Of a stretch of 64,000 bases of DNA, positions 35,694 through 44,464 are shown piece after piece (within the stretch, counting starts at the first letter, position 1; each line of letters begins with the position of its first letter). Source of the DNA: Oligoflexus sp. (GTDB taxonomy: Bacteria; Bdellovibrionota_B; Oligoflexia; Oligoflexales; Oligoflexaceae); NCBI GenBank assembly GCA_014377445.1, contig JACMPP010000050.1, positions 62,001 through 126,000 on the forward strand, read 5' to 3'. Made by a program: the position numbers and the translations under genes. The notes under the pieces were generated by a model. The model made no database searches. It was not told the origin of the DNA and was given only the letters and a program-made list of their open reading frames with translations.

Positions 35694-36437
35694 TCAGTGG
35701 CCTGTGCCAAGGACCGGATAAAGGTAGTTGATTCCGGCAACATCTTTGTCCGAGAGGGTCATGATCGATCCGGAATGGCAGTAGTTCATGATGGAATTTG
35801 CATCGTAATCCGTGACGTAAACGTAGTGTTGGCCCGAGACCACGCTGCCATCCCCTTTATCACAGCCGATGACATCAGTTCTTTCGTGTTCATGCATGAG
35901 GCCCAGCGCGTGACCAAATTCATGTATCGCCGTCGCCCGTGTACGACTCTTGATAAAGCTGCTGTAGCGCGAGCCATCGGCCGGGTAGTTGCCTGAGGCG
36001 CCGATGTCGAGGCGCATGGTGCCACCCACACAATCGGTGCCACAGGTTCTGCTGCTCATGCCCACCATGGAAAGACCGCCGCCGGCGATAACGGCAGCCG
36101 AGGAGGTCCAGTTGTGTTTCAAATTGAACTGAACGCGGATCACACTGATCCCTAGCTGAGCAGTGGTGCAATCGCCCCAGCCGCTAAAACCAATTCCGGT
36201 TTTCGTCCGGTATTCGTTCTTCACAAAATCCATGAGGTCATTGAAAAGTTCATGGCCGAGAGCGCCCCGATTCATGACGCAGACCGGAATTTCGCGGGGA
36301 TTGGTCCATTTGCTTCGGGCTGCATCGAGGACCACAGAGTCCAGGTCAGAGTCTTTAGACTGAAGATATTCATCCTGCCGACCGCAACCGATTAGGGAGA
36401 GAAATTGCAAGCAGATAACAAACGCGAGTCTGCGCAT
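35694..36437 (-). CDS. Astacin-like zinc metalloprotease, lipoprotein
   Basis: 247 residues. The lipobox LIGC follows a short signal peptide. The active site is HEFGHALGLMHEHERTD, which fits the HExxHxxGxxH zinc-binding signature of the metzincins, followed by Glu and Arg as in astacins. About 45 residues later the Met-turn SIMNYC completes the signature. The N-terminal half includes an unusual Gly-rich stretch (VIAGGGLSMVG) and two Cys (CGTDC) that may close a loop. The predicted role is extracellular or periplasmic protein degradation. It is monocistronic, close to the trypsin-like protease on the same strand; together they suggest a protein-scavenging or predatory lifestyle, which is inference. 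Confidence 0.9.
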   Translation of the reverse strand: MRRLAFVICLQFLSLIGCGRQDEYLQSKDSDLDSVVLDAARSKWTNPREIPVCVMNRGALGHELFNDLMDFVKNEYRTKTGIGFSGWGDCTTAQLGISVIRVQFNLKHNWTSSAAVIAGGGLSMVGMSSRTCGTDCVGGTMRLDIGASGNYPADGSRYSSFIKSRTRATAIHEFGHALGLMHEHERTDVIGCDKGDGSVVSGQHYVYVTDYDANSIMNYCHSGSIMTLSDKDVAGINYLYPVLGTGH

Positions 36438-36857
36438 TCATGGCTCCTGTTTATGCTTAAAGTTTTTGTGGGGTTTTTATTTGTGGGTATATCCACCCTA
36501 ACAGCGATGACGTAGTCGACCAAGCGAAAAAGTGATTAATTTTTGGTCCGCCGCTCCAGGCACTGAGGCGTAAAGGATTCGTCCTATTACGTAAAATATA
36601 GGGTGAAATGTAATCCACGTCTTGGATGACTCACGCGACACAAGTGTCGGATATTCGAAGCCCGAATACAAATACTGGAAAAAATCTTGTGCAAAACCTG
36701 CTTTGAAGCGATATCGGCCCTCAAATTGCAATGAGAAGGCTGACCTATGCCTTACGAGGCGATTTGTCGTTTCCTTGTAGGGTGAGAACTACAGTCTGTA
36801 TCTTTTTCGAAACAGGCACGGAAGCAAGTCCGCCTCCTCTCTACTTTGGAGTACTTT
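36438..36857. other. Divergent intergenic region
   Basis: About 420 bases between the leftward metalloprotease and the rightward ferritin-like gene, holding both promoters. A leftward 77-codon frame at 36498-36731 has no family signature and overlaps the probable promoter area; I do not call it. Confidence 0.35.
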
Positions 36858-37301
36858 ATGGAAAACCTGCAAAATAGTCTTGAGCCTCTCAACAGGCTTC
36901 TACGCGGCGAACTTTCGGCAGTGGAAACGTATCAGCAAGCTCTCGAAAGCGTATCGGATCAGACAGCTCTCTCGGCCCTAGAAAGAATTTCCGACGAGCA
37001 CACCCAGGCCGTTGGAATGTTGCGCGAACAAATTCGTCAGTTCGGTGGGATTGCCGATGAAAGTTCCGGCGCCTGGGGGCTCTTTGCTCAAGCCGTCGAA
37101 GGGGCCGCCAAAGTTTTTGGAGACGACGTATCCTTGAAAGCGCTCAAAGAAGGCGAAGAGCATGGTTTGAAGGAGTATCAGGCGATCATGGACGACCCGG
37201 ATCTTCTGCCTGAATTTAAATCGCTACTGACCGAGCGTCTTGAGCTTCGTCAAAAAGAACACATTGAAACTCTCACGCGCTGCATCAACACCCTGAACTG
37301 A
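36858..37301 (+). CDS. DUF2383 (PA2169-type) four-helix-bundle protein
   Basis: 147 residues from the ATG at 36858, with GGAG six bases upstream. A ferritin-like bundle: the first helix has LLRGELSAVETYQQALE, with the conserved Glu-Tyr pair, and the partner helices carry SDEHTQAVGMLREQI and LKEGEEHGLKEYQ, with His and Glu residues that could bind iron. This matches the DUF2383 or PA2169 family, often found with stress genes. Length is normal. It lies 70 bases upstream of a stress-associated flavoprotein gene on the same strand and may share its promoter. Confidence 0.85.
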   Translation: MENLQNSLEPLNRLLRGELSAVETYQQALESVSDQTALSALERISDEHTQAVGMLREQIRQFGGIADESSGAWGLFAQAVEGAAKVFGDDVSLKALKEGEEHGLKEYQAIMDDPDLLPEFKSLLTERLELRQKEHIETLTRCINTLN

Positions 37302-37374
37302 GCGTGAGTGGCCGGGCTTGACTTAAGCTGGCCTTAGTTTGCACGTTAATTAAACACGATAGGATTCAAGGACC

Positions 37375-37962
37375 ATGGATAAGAAAACCGAAGGTAAAAC
37401 CAAAGTCGATACGGGTGACAAAACGATGACCCGCGAAGAAGCGATGAATCGTCTGCTTGAGCTCACGACCGACGTGAAGTTTGCCATGCTGACAACTCAA
37501 GACAAACAAGGCAATCTCCGCAGTCGGCCCATGGAAACGGTGGAAGCCAGCGAAGACGGAACCTTTTGGTTCTTCACGGCCGATCATGGTGGCAAAGCGG
37601 ACGAAGTGGAACTGGATCCTCGGGTCAACCTCAGTTATGCGATGCCTGACAAGAACCGCTTCATTTCGGTCAGCGGAATGGGCGAGATCGTTCATGATCT
37701 GCAAAAGAAGAAAGAGCTCTGGAAGCCATCCTTTAAAGCCTGGTTCCCCGAAGGTGTCGACGATTCGCATTGCGCATTGCTGAAGGTCTACGTTGAGAAG
37801 GCAGAATATTGGGATACACCATCCCGTACTTTTGTGGAAGTCGTGGGCTTTACCAAGGCTTTGCTCACCGGCGAGACCTACAAAAATGATGACAAAAGTC
37901 ACCAGAAAATTGACTTCAATAAGAAGAAACCAGCCGATCTAAGCGCGAACAAAACTGTTTGA
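37375..37962 (+). CDS. General stress protein 26-like pyridoxamine-phosphate-oxidase fold protein
   Basis: 195 residues. The central 130 residues are the split-barrel flavin-binding fold: KFAMLTTQDKQGNLRSRPME (strand, Gly turn and the Arg-Pro-Met segment), then WFFTADHGGKADEV and VNLSYAMPDKNRF, the pattern of the general-stress-protein-26 group. These bind FMN or F420 and probably reduce small substrates during stress. The Lys-rich C-terminal tail (NKKKPADLSANKTV) and the leader are unstructured additions. A terminator with a UUCG loop follows. Confidence 0.85.
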   Translation: MDKKTEGKTKVDTGDKTMTREEAMNRLLELTTDVKFAMLTTQDKQGNLRSRPMETVEASEDGTFWFFTADHGGKADEVELDPRVNLSYAMPDKNRFISVSGMGEIVHDLQKKKELWKPSFKAWFPEGVDDSHCALLKVYVEKAEYWDTPSRTFVEVVGFTKALLTGETYKNDDKSHQKIDFNKKKPADLSANKTV

Positions 37963-37982
37963 TTCTTAGAATCGGACCGATG

Positions 37983-38022
37983 AAGTGCAAGTTTGAGTTC
38001 GCTCAGCTTGCACTTTTTTTGT
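37983..38022 (+). terminator. Intrinsic terminator with TTCG tetraloop
   Basis: AAGTGCAAG (37983-37991) pairs with CTTGCACTT (38007-38015); an inner TGAG and CTCA pair closes a TTCG loop, the most stable tetraloop. A run of seven T follows. Confidence 0.9.
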
Positions 38023-38224
38023 GGATTGACTTGCACAGAACTGACTTTTTGTTAACTTCGAGTGAAAGAAAAGTCGGCGCGTAATCTTAATGATCGTTGC
38101 ACCCCAACGCTGCGATTCGTACCTATTCCATATAGGTCAATTCCGAATTGATGAACGGTCTGGAGCAATTCGCAGGGAAGATGGAATTGTCGCCAAAACC
38201 AACGTGTTCGAATTTGATTGTGGT

Positions 38225-39946
38225 CTATTTTTTCTTTTCTTTGTCGATAAGAATCTCAGAAAGAATCCGGCCCTCGCTCCCTGATGGCGGAGTCGTGCCG
38301 GCAAAGAAGGCAAGGGTGGGAGCGATATCGATGATCCCCACTTTCTGGCCATAGGCTCCCGCCTTGATTTGAGGTCCTGCAATGATGAGCGGGACCATAC
38401 GATCGTAGCTGTAACCACTGAGGTGAGTCGTCGTCGGTCCCGGCACGATAAAGTAAGGCTTGGGAATGAGAATAACGTCGCCGCTGCGATCTGCGACATA
38501 AGTTTGGAGAATCAGTTGTTCCCAGAGTTTTGGAGGCAGGCTGCGGTTTCGAACGTCAGATGCACTGAAGGCATCCGCGATCCCTTCCAGTTCGGGCATC
38601 TTATCGCGAAAGAACAAAGTCAACTTCCGTCCGACTTCCTCTCGATCAAGATTCGCGGCTTTAATATTGGGGACATTGAGGAAGAAATTGAATTCGCTCA
38701 CGCCATAGAGCCATTTGTCTTTCTTGGGTTTGCCAAAGGTCGTTTGGAGAAAGTCCTCGGCCATATTTTCCAGCTTTTTCTCATCCACTCGGCCGGCATC
38801 GACGCGAGCAGCTTTCAACCACTCCGGAGTCGGGGAGGCGCCATGATCAGCCGTAAGGACAATGATGGTATTCTCCATGCCAACAGTCTTGGCTGCGTGA
38901 TTGAGCAGTCGGGAGATCTCCCTGTCTTCTGCAACTGTCAATTCTTCCACTTCCCGACTATTCGGTCCAAAGTTATGGGACAGATAATCATGGTTGGAAA
39001 AACTTACGGCCAGGAGATCAGGATCTTCGCTCTGGCCAAGTTTCAGATTCTTCATCGCTGCAATCGCGGCATTCACAGTGAGTTCTGTTCCGTAGGGTAG
39101 CATCAGGGAATACACGCTCTCCTTGCTGACTTTGTGCGGAAAGTTTTCGGCCATACTTTTGATCGTTTTTTCATTGATGCTGATGTTCTTCGTCAGGGAT
39201 GTACCCGAGCCTTCTCCTTTTGGAGTGGGCCAGGTCAGTTCCTTTATTGGATCCTTGGCGATGTCCTGATTCAGGCTTTCGACCCAAGTCGGGAGCTTAC
39301 CATCGGGACGATAATAGCGACTGGAAATCCAGGCTTTTTGCTCATAATCGAACCAAAGTGCTAGATCGTTTCGATAACCGCCGAGCAGAACCGCGGCGCG
39401 ATCTTTGAGCGCGATCGTCACGACTTTGGAAGTGTAGCCTGAGTTTTTGAGTTCGTCACCGACGGTCGATCCCCGAAAATTCTTCGGCGAAATGCCCACT
39501 CGATCGGCCTTGAGATTGGGGCCGACCAAAGGGTAGGCATCATCCTCGACGCAATAAATCGTTTTGCCCGAGTTTCGATCCGTCCACTCGTTGATCGCAA
39601 TACCGTTCTGGTAGGCATAAGTTCCGCTGAGAATCGTGGCATGACCGGGGCAGGTCATGTTTTGCAGGAGTCCATATTCGGCAAAGGGAAAATAAGCACC
39701 TTGATCGAGAAGATAACGGAATCCGCCCAGGCTACCCGAACTCGATTGCGGTTCCAAAAAGCGCTTTTGAAAACGGGCGATCTGATCCGCCCGGAATTGG
39801 TCGATGACCAGGACCAGCATGAGCTTGGGTTTCTTTATTTTTGCGACCTGGGCCAGGCTGAGGCTCGATACGAGCAGGAGGCTGATCGATAGAGACAGAG
39901 ACAGGGCCAGACTGAATGTGAGACGGCGAGAACATATGAAGGGCAT
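38225..39946 (-). CDS. Alkaline phosphatase superfamily protein (PafA/NPP-like)
   Basis: 573 residues with a signal peptide. The fold of the alkaline phosphatase superfamily is clear: Asp49 in LVLVIDQFRAD binds zinc, Thr98 in NMTCPGHATILSG is the nucleophile, DYLSHNFGPNS gives the second Asp and a His, VLTADHGASP gives the third Asp and His, and THLSGYSYDRMVPL the last zinc-binding His. Thr rather than Ser as nucleophile is typical of PafA-type phosphate-irrepressible phosphatases and nucleotide pyrophosphatases. The likely role is release of phosphate from phosphomonoesters or nucleotides outside the cytosol. The length matches PafA. Confidence 0.92.
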   Translation of the reverse strand: MPFICSRRLTFSLALSLSLSISLLLVSSLSLAQVAKIKKPKLMLVLVIDQFRADQIARFQKRFLEPQSSSGSLGGFRYLLDQGAYFPFAEYGLLQNMTCPGHATILSGTYAYQNGIAINEWTDRNSGKTIYCVEDDAYPLVGPNLKADRVGISPKNFRGSTVGDELKNSGYTSKVVTIALKDRAAVLLGGYRNDLALWFDYEQKAWISSRYYRPDGKLPTWVESLNQDIAKDPIKELTWPTPKGEGSGTSLTKNISINEKTIKSMAENFPHKVSKESVYSLMLPYGTELTVNAAIAAMKNLKLGQSEDPDLLAVSFSNHDYLSHNFGPNSREVEELTVAEDREISRLLNHAAKTVGMENTIIVLTADHGASPTPEWLKAARVDAGRVDEKKLENMAEDFLQTTFGKPKKDKWLYGVSEFNFFLNVPNIKAANLDREEVGRKLTLFFRDKMPELEGIADAFSASDVRNRSLPPKLWEQLILQTYVADRSGDVILIPKPYFIVPGPTTTHLSGYSYDRMVPLIIAGPQIKAGAYGQKVGIIDIAPTLAFFAGTTPPSGSEGRILSEILIDKEKKK

Positions 39947-40031
39947 CGGTCATCCTCTGATTGAAGGCTTGACCCTTGAAACTGCCATCGATCGGAAAAG
40001 AAAGTCCAGTCAGATATCCTTTCTCCGCCTT

Positions 40032-40946
40032 TTAGCCCTGCTCGCTGGATCTATGGAAGGACCGGGATCTGTGACCCTGGTAACCACTGGCGCTCCCGGA
40101 GCGAAGTTTGGCAAAGACCTCGGGGTCCACCTCGGTCGTGAGCGTGGGCAAAGGGCTTAGATCAAGGCTTCCAGCCAGGTAGTCAGGCTGCGCCAGACTT
40201 TGTCGATTGTAGGCTTCCACGAGGAGGGGATGGAGGATCAAAACATCTTCGGCGTTGTAGCACATCAATGTGGTCAGGGCCGCATCCAGACCCTGCTCGT
40301 AGAGACGCCACAGTTTGACCGCGTCCCAGCCATCGATATCCATACTCGAGCGCTGATGAAGATGGGGAAAGGCTTTCTGAATCGCTTTCAATCCTCCTTG
40401 AAATCCCTGGGCTCTCAACCAGTGGCACAAATCCACGTGGGCTTTATGGAAGGGACGTTCAAACTCATGGGCTAGAAAGGGCACGTCGTAGGCTGCGCCG
40501 TTGAAGGTACAAAGCAGCGAGGCTTCGGACAGGATATATTCAATCAGGCGGCGTTTGGCGTTCTTTTCGTGTTCCTGAAGAAGTTCACCGCGGAACAGAA
40601 AGGCAATCACTGTGGATTCCGCCAGGGGCGGCATACCTCCACCGCTCGCCTCGATGTCGAAGTAGGCGATATCCTGAAACGCACCTCGAATCATTCGCCA
40701 GCGCTCGGCGCTCGGCAGAGATTTGTGAAAGAAGAAAAGATCCTTCTCATCCCACGCTTTCATGGAGAGATCGAGGTCTTCTTGAACTTCGTAGAGTTTC
40801 TTCACAGCAAAGATTTTGGGTGCTTCGGAGGCCAAATGATCCCAATCCGTTATCCCGAGTGACCAAAGGTGCCGCTCCGTGCGTTCCCCCACGCCTCTCA
40901 GGTGGATAAATGTCTTGCGAAGCAGATTGTGATCATCAAAGGTCAT
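40032..40946 (-). CDS. RNase H-like DEDD exonuclease (YprB family)
   Basis: About 304 residues; of two close ATGs I prefer 40946, where AGGG sits six bases upstream. The acidic residues of a DEDD 3'-5' exonuclease are visible: YFDIEASGGG (Asp and Glu), CTFNGAAYDVPFL (Asn and Asp) and YNAEDVLIL (Asp), with HVDLCHWLRAQG between, as in YprB and related RNase H-like proteins. The N-terminal 80 residues resemble a helix-hairpin-helix start (LRGVGERTERHLWSLGI), which may bind DNA. It would degrade DNA or RNA; the target is unknown. Confidence 0.88.
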   Translation of the reverse strand: MTFDDHNLLRKTFIHLRGVGERTERHLWSLGITDWDHLASEAPKIFAVKKLYEVQEDLDLSMKAWDEKDLFFFHKSLPSAERWRMIRGAFQDIAYFDIEASGGGMPPLAESTVIAFLFRGELLQEHEKNAKRRLIEYILSEASLLCTFNGAAYDVPFLAHEFERPFHKAHVDLCHWLRAQGFQGGLKAIQKAFPHLHQRSSMDIDGWDAVKLWRLYEQGLDAALTTLMCYNAEDVLILHPLLVEAYNRQSLAQPDYLAGSLDLSPLPTLTTEVDPEVFAKLRSGSASGYQGHRSRSFHRSSEQG

Positions 40947-41163
40947 CGTCATCCCTAACCTGAAGCGCTATATCGGAGCCGTCCTAGCAATGAATGTAGA
41001 GCTGATGCGCAACCTTTACCAGCTCTATCGCGATTGACATGTACCATAGCGTCAAAGAGGCGTTTCTTGTCTTTCTTGACGCTAGATACACGGGTCAGTA
41101 GTATCAAAGCCATACATCCATCTCATTCGCCAACTCAAGGTCCAGACCTCTGGGGGATATACC

Positions 41164-42699
41164 ATGACCGCCCAACAATGGAATCGACGGAAGCTCATTT
41201 TAAGTTCAGGTTTGGGAGCATCCTGGCTAGTCGCCGGCTGTCAGACCTTTGCGAAAAATGAGCTTTCCCAGGACGCAGGGCCCGCTCTGCTTGTGCGCAA
41301 AAATTGGGTCGATGGGGATACGTTATTCAAACAAAAGTATGCGACTGCTGTGGCCTGGTTCAAGGCTAATGACAAGCAGACTTTTCCGGCCAGCGATCCA
41401 CGGTCCTATTTAAGCTGGAAAAAGCTGGCTTCTGTTCACGCCCAATCTTGTCAGCATATGAACAGTCTTTTTCTGCCCTGGCATCGTCTCTATCTCAACT
41501 ATTTCGAGAACGCCTGCCGCTTTGCTCTTCAGGATCCGACTTTTATGCTGCCCTACTGGGATTGGACGGAAAAAAGTTCTTTGCCGCCGGAGTTTTATGA
41601 CCTGAAGGAATTGGCGTCCAAACGAAATCTTGCACGCGACGCTCGACTTCCCGATGAGTTTATCAACGGAAAGCTTCTCAAAAGAATTGTCAGTATCAAT
41701 GATTTCTATGCCTTTTATTCCGGGGTATCCCCAACGGTTTTTGCCCAAAGCGATATGATGACAAGTCTCCTTGAAGGCAACTGTCATAACGCAGTCCACA
41801 CGGCTTTAGGCGGGGAAATGCTCGGAGCCAATGCTCCGCTCGATCCTATTTTTTGGCTGCATCATGCCAATCTCGATCGCATTTGGGCTTCCTGGTACAA
41901 GCTTCATCCATCGGCTGTTCTGCCACCGGATCTTGCCACGGGGAAAGGTGCGCGCGCGAATTCTCTTGCCTGGCTCGAGTTGGATTTGGAGTTGAGCTTT
42001 AACGATAAGCTTGGCAAAGCGGGCGCGAAGAAATCCCTTTCCAAGTTGATTCCCGATATACCCGCGTCTGCCTATAATCCGCTGACGAAGGCCCGGATGA
42101 AGGTCAGGGATCTCCTTGGATCGTCGCTTGGATATAGCTACGAAAATCTGGAAGAAGGCCCTCAGGCGAAAGCGAATTCAGGTGATCACAACCAACGCAA
42201 CGAGCGCATTATAGATGGCATATCAAGGGTCGAACATAACGTCCTCCTGAGTAACCTCACCATCAACCAGGAGACCGCAGAACGTCTGAAAACTTTGAGT
42301 GACGAAGGCAATCATGCCTCCCTTCTCGTGCTAAATGTCCCGATTATTCCCGATCCCCTGGTGAGTAACCGAACAATCCTTCGCTTCTTTGCCTTTAATG
42401 CTGAAGAGATGACGGTCAATGCCGCCAACGAACTTCGCAGTGCTGCGGCTTTGCAAAGACCCGACTATCTCGGTTCCTTCAATTTTCTGCTCCAGGATCA
42501 CATGCATCACGAACAGGTAAGTCAGGGCGTTGTGCATCTTAATCTTGATGTAACCGAGTGGCTGCGCAGCCGCGGGAATTATGAGCGCATGACGCTGCTC
42601 ATGATTGCGCTTGATACAGGGAAAAATAATGCGATTGTGGATCTGTTTGGGGATATTGAGACGGAGATGAAGATTCAATATTCGACTTTGGACAGTTGA
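41164..42699 (+). CDS. Tyrosinase-family copper oxidase
   Basis: 511 residues. The N-terminus combines a twin-arginine-type start (RRKLILSSG) and a lipobox (LVAGC), so the protein may be exported folded through Tat and then lipidated. The copper-A site is HAQSCQHMNSLFLPWHR with a following YFE, the copper-B site HNAVHTALGG and DPIFWLHHANLDRIW. That is the arrangement of tyrosinases, which oxidise mono- and diphenols to quinones. The C-terminal 200 residues form a beta-rich domain (VLLSNLTINQETAE, ILRFFAFNAEEMTV) that may cover the active site, as in catechol oxidases. It is monocistronic and no caddie chaperone gene is seen. Confidence 0.93.
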   Translation: MTAQQWNRRKLILSSGLGASWLVAGCQTFAKNELSQDAGPALLVRKNWVDGDTLFKQKYATAVAWFKANDKQTFPASDPRSYLSWKKLASVHAQSCQHMNSLFLPWHRLYLNYFENACRFALQDPTFMLPYWDWTEKSSLPPEFYDLKELASKRNLARDARLPDEFINGKLLKRIVSINDFYAFYSGVSPTVFAQSDMMTSLLEGNCHNAVHTALGGEMLGANAPLDPIFWLHHANLDRIWASWYKLHPSAVLPPDLATGKGARANSLAWLELDLELSFNDKLGKAGAKKSLSKLIPDIPASAYNPLTKARMKVRDLLGSSLGYSYENLEEGPQAKANSGDHNQRNERIIDGISRVEHNVLLSNLTINQETAERLKTLSDEGNHASLLVLNVPIIPDPLVSNRTILRFFAFNAEEMTVNAANELRSAAALQRPDYLGSFNFLLQDHMHHEQVSQGVVHLNLDVTEWLRSRGNYERMTLLMIALDTGKNNAIVDLFGDIETEMKIQYSTLDS

Positions 42700-42736
42700 A
42701 CCTGCAGAAGCCTGGGCCTCGGCCTGGACATTTCCG

Positions 42737-42895
42737 TTAGTAGCCGAAGAGCAGGAGAACGGCGGCGATGATGGCCGGACCGGCTTGAATAAAAAAGATG
42801 CGGCTCGATACCGTCATCGCTCCTAATATTCCGGCGACAATCACGCAGCCTAAAAAGAAGAGGACCAGTGGATTATACACATCCTGGCCTCGATA
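42737..42895 (-). pseudogene. C-terminal membrane fragment of a lost protein
   Basis: About 50 codons reading leftward encode two hydrophobic helices (NPLVLFFLGCVIVAGILG and AGPAIIAAVLLLFGY) and a stop at 42737. The frame upstream changes character at about 42895, precisely where a rightward remnant begins, so this looks like the surviving tail of an integral membrane protein cut by a deletion. Family not determined. Confidence 0.5.
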
Positions 42896-42898
42896 AAA

Positions 42899-43108
42899 TT
42901 GCGCGAAGATCTCGGCGTGGACATCGCGAAAGGGGAGGGGCTTAGCCCAATCGCCAACGAGCCGCGCGACGTCGATGGGAAAAACGTCAAGCAGGCCGCT
43001 TGCGCTGTCTGTCACAGTACGCCGGATCCGTTGTCCTATGCTTTCTCCAACTACAACGGAATTGAAACCAGCGTCGTGGTCATCATCTTAACAACGGAGT
43101 TGTTATGA
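42899..43108 (+). pseudogene. Remnant with c-type haem motif (DUF1588/DUF1592-like)
   Basis: The frame contains ACAVCHSTPDPLSYAFSNYNGI, i.e. a haem-binding CxxCH followed by the DPL-x-FxxYNxI pattern seen at the haem site of DUF1588/DUF1592 proteins (large secreted cytochrome-like proteins often paired with DUF1501/DUF1552 genes). No signal peptide or N-terminal domains remain. The last four bases overlap the next remnant. It is a small piece of a large gene. Confidence 0.6.
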
Positions 43109-43311
43109 TCTCCCCCATGCTTAATGGAAACAAGGTCTTCGGCGGCATCGATCCCGATACGAGTCTGACTTATGGCTTTTCACCGGAGACGGGTGAAGTT
43201 GATAAGACGAAAAACATGAAAGAAAAGGATATGTACGGGGCTATATGCCAAGCCCTTGGTCTTAACTACCCAGGGCGGGCCTACTATAAATCTATGATCC
43301 GCAAAGCGTGA
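43105..43311 (+). pseudogene. C-terminal remnant of a DUF1501-like protein
   Basis: The reading FGGIDPDTSLTYGFSPETG, then MYGAICQALGLNYPGR and YKSMIRKA is the closing segment of a DUF1501-type secreted protein. It lacks everything before it. It begins with an ATG that overlaps the preceding haem remnant by four bases, which suggests that an internal deletion brought the two together. DUF1501 and DUF1592-type genes commonly neighbour each other, so this was probably one gene pair. Confidence 0.6.
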
Positions 43312-43334
43312 ACCCTGAATTCCATTCATCTCCG

Positions 43335-43366
43335 AGGCCCTGGCGTCCTGCTGAGGGCCTTTTTTG
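43335..43366 (+). terminator. Intrinsic terminator
   Basis: AGGCCCT (43335-43341) pairs with AGGGCCT (43354-43360), loop of twelve bases, followed by five T, just after the DUF1501-like remnant. Confidence 0.8.
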
Positions 43367-43556
43367 TGCCCTCTCTGGCCTCATTCTAATCTGCTTTCCC
43401 GTATATTTTTGTATAGCTGGACAGTCACTGTCGAGACTGTAAACAGCAAAATGAGGGTCAATTTCCGGCTATCCCCTTGAGAACACTAGCCCCCCCCATG
43501 GCTGGCACGCTCTATGCTTTATACTCTTTAACAAACGACTTTCTGAGGAGCCACAC

Positions 43557-43817
43557 ATGATACGCATAACACTCGCCCTGATCGCATGTTCCGTTTTTAC
43601 CGGTTGCATGACCCAAGCTGATAAAGCTTTGTGGGCAGAAGCGAAACTCACTATGAGTGGCGACAAGGAACAAGCAGCAACGGCCGCCGCACCGGAGGAA
43701 GTCTCAGAACCGGCAAAAGCCGTCAAGACCTCCAAAGATAGCAAAGACAAAGAGAAGGAAGAATCCAACTCTCCTGTTAAAGATGAAGGTCTTCAAAGAC
43801 CAACACGTGCGAACTGA
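43557..43817 (+). CDS. Small lipoprotein with acidic/Lys-rich tail
   Basis: 86 residues. A short signal peptide with lipobox FTGC anchors the product in the envelope. The remainder is low complexity, with an Ala/Glu-rich middle (KEQAATAAAPEEVSEPAKAV) and a charged Lys/Asp/Glu stretch (KDSKDKEKEESN), so it may be an extended tether or spacer. No known domain. GAGGAG lies eight bases upstream of the start. It is monocistronic. Confidence 0.75.
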   Translation: MIRITLALIACSVFTGCMTQADKALWAEAKLTMSGDKEQAATAAAPEEVSEPAKAVKTSKDSKDKEKEESNSPVKDEGLQRPTRAN

Positions 43818-43935
43818 AACTTAAAAATGACCCCTCTTTTTTTCGAGCGAGTCTCTTGACCCTCGGAGACAAACCCCTCTTATAGTTTTCGAGGAATTTT
43901 GGAGAGATCCAAGGTTCCTCATTTTTTTGATTTTT

Positions 43936-44080
43936 TTAGTCCCAATCGAGCAGGAGTTCAGCATCGTAGCGCCCTGGCCCCCAGCTTGTGAGTAGCTTCC
44001 GCACGGTAGCTTCATCAACACCGAACGCCAAGACCAAAACCACTCGCTAGAACAAGAGCCAAAGGTATGAGTTTTTTCAC
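43936..44080 (-). pseudogene. Tiny secreted-protein gene with a frameshift
   Basis: From a GTG at 44080 (GGAG eight bases upstream) the reverse strand encodes a signal peptide, VKKLIPLALVLASGFGLGV, then stops. One base shift near 44023 continues with GVDEATVRKLLTSWGPGRYD to a stop at 43936. Joined, this would be a secreted peptide of about 47 residues with an otherwise sensible sequence. Low confidence because of the size. Confidence 0.35.
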
Positions 44081-44464
44081 TGATGGAACTCCGCAGCAAC
44101 TGGTAAACGATTTATTTGGGAACTGCCTTATGCATTGCAAGCCAAATACCAATGTAACGCATTGATAATATTGGTATTATAATTAAAAACCCCTCCAGTC
44201 ACTGGATAGTACCTGTCAACTTGTATAATTTTGTGCTTAGGGGCCCTGTCTATAATCATAAGCGGTCTAGCTGGAAGCGGCGGATGGACCGGGCTTTGCC
44301 GAAGTCCAGGAAACGGAGTTCTTAGTCCTTAGACCTGTAAAGTCCCATGAACCGAAAGGCTTTGCGCGCCCTCCCGGCCCGCTTAAAGGAAGTCCTGCTT
44401 TAAACAGAACATTGGAATCGTGTATATAAAGAATGAATACACAATCTGTGTGAAGGAATATCAG
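44081..44464. other. Long upstream region of sodC
   Basis: About 380 bases. It contains the inverted repeat at 44145-44178 and TATAAT-like words at 44178-44183 and 44224-44229. The stretch 44240-44410 is G/C-rich with several short complementary segments and no open frame, so a structured leader or small RNA is conceivable, but I cannot assign it to a known RNA family. Confidence 0.35.
44145..44178. promoter_or_regulatory. Nine-base inverted repeat overlapping a TATAAT element
   Basis: AATACCAAT (44145-44153) and ATTGGTATT (44170-44178) are perfect complements with a 16-base spacer, inside which CAATG and CATTG form a second small dyad. The right arm abuts TATAAT (44178-44183). This suits an operator at a promoter for the long sodC transcript, or for the divergent short gene. 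Confidence 0.5.

Noticed and set aside
36498-36731. A 77-codon leftward frame between the metalloprotease and the ferritin-like gene
   Set aside because: No signature and no good start; it lies in the probable promoter region.
38369-39100. A 243-codon rightward frame opposite the phosphatase gene
   Set aside because: The leftward frame contains all metal sites of the phosphatase; this one has no signature.
44240-44410. A G/C-rich stretch considered as RNase P, SRP or 6S RNA
   Set aside because: None of the conserved core words of these RNAs is present in the right order.
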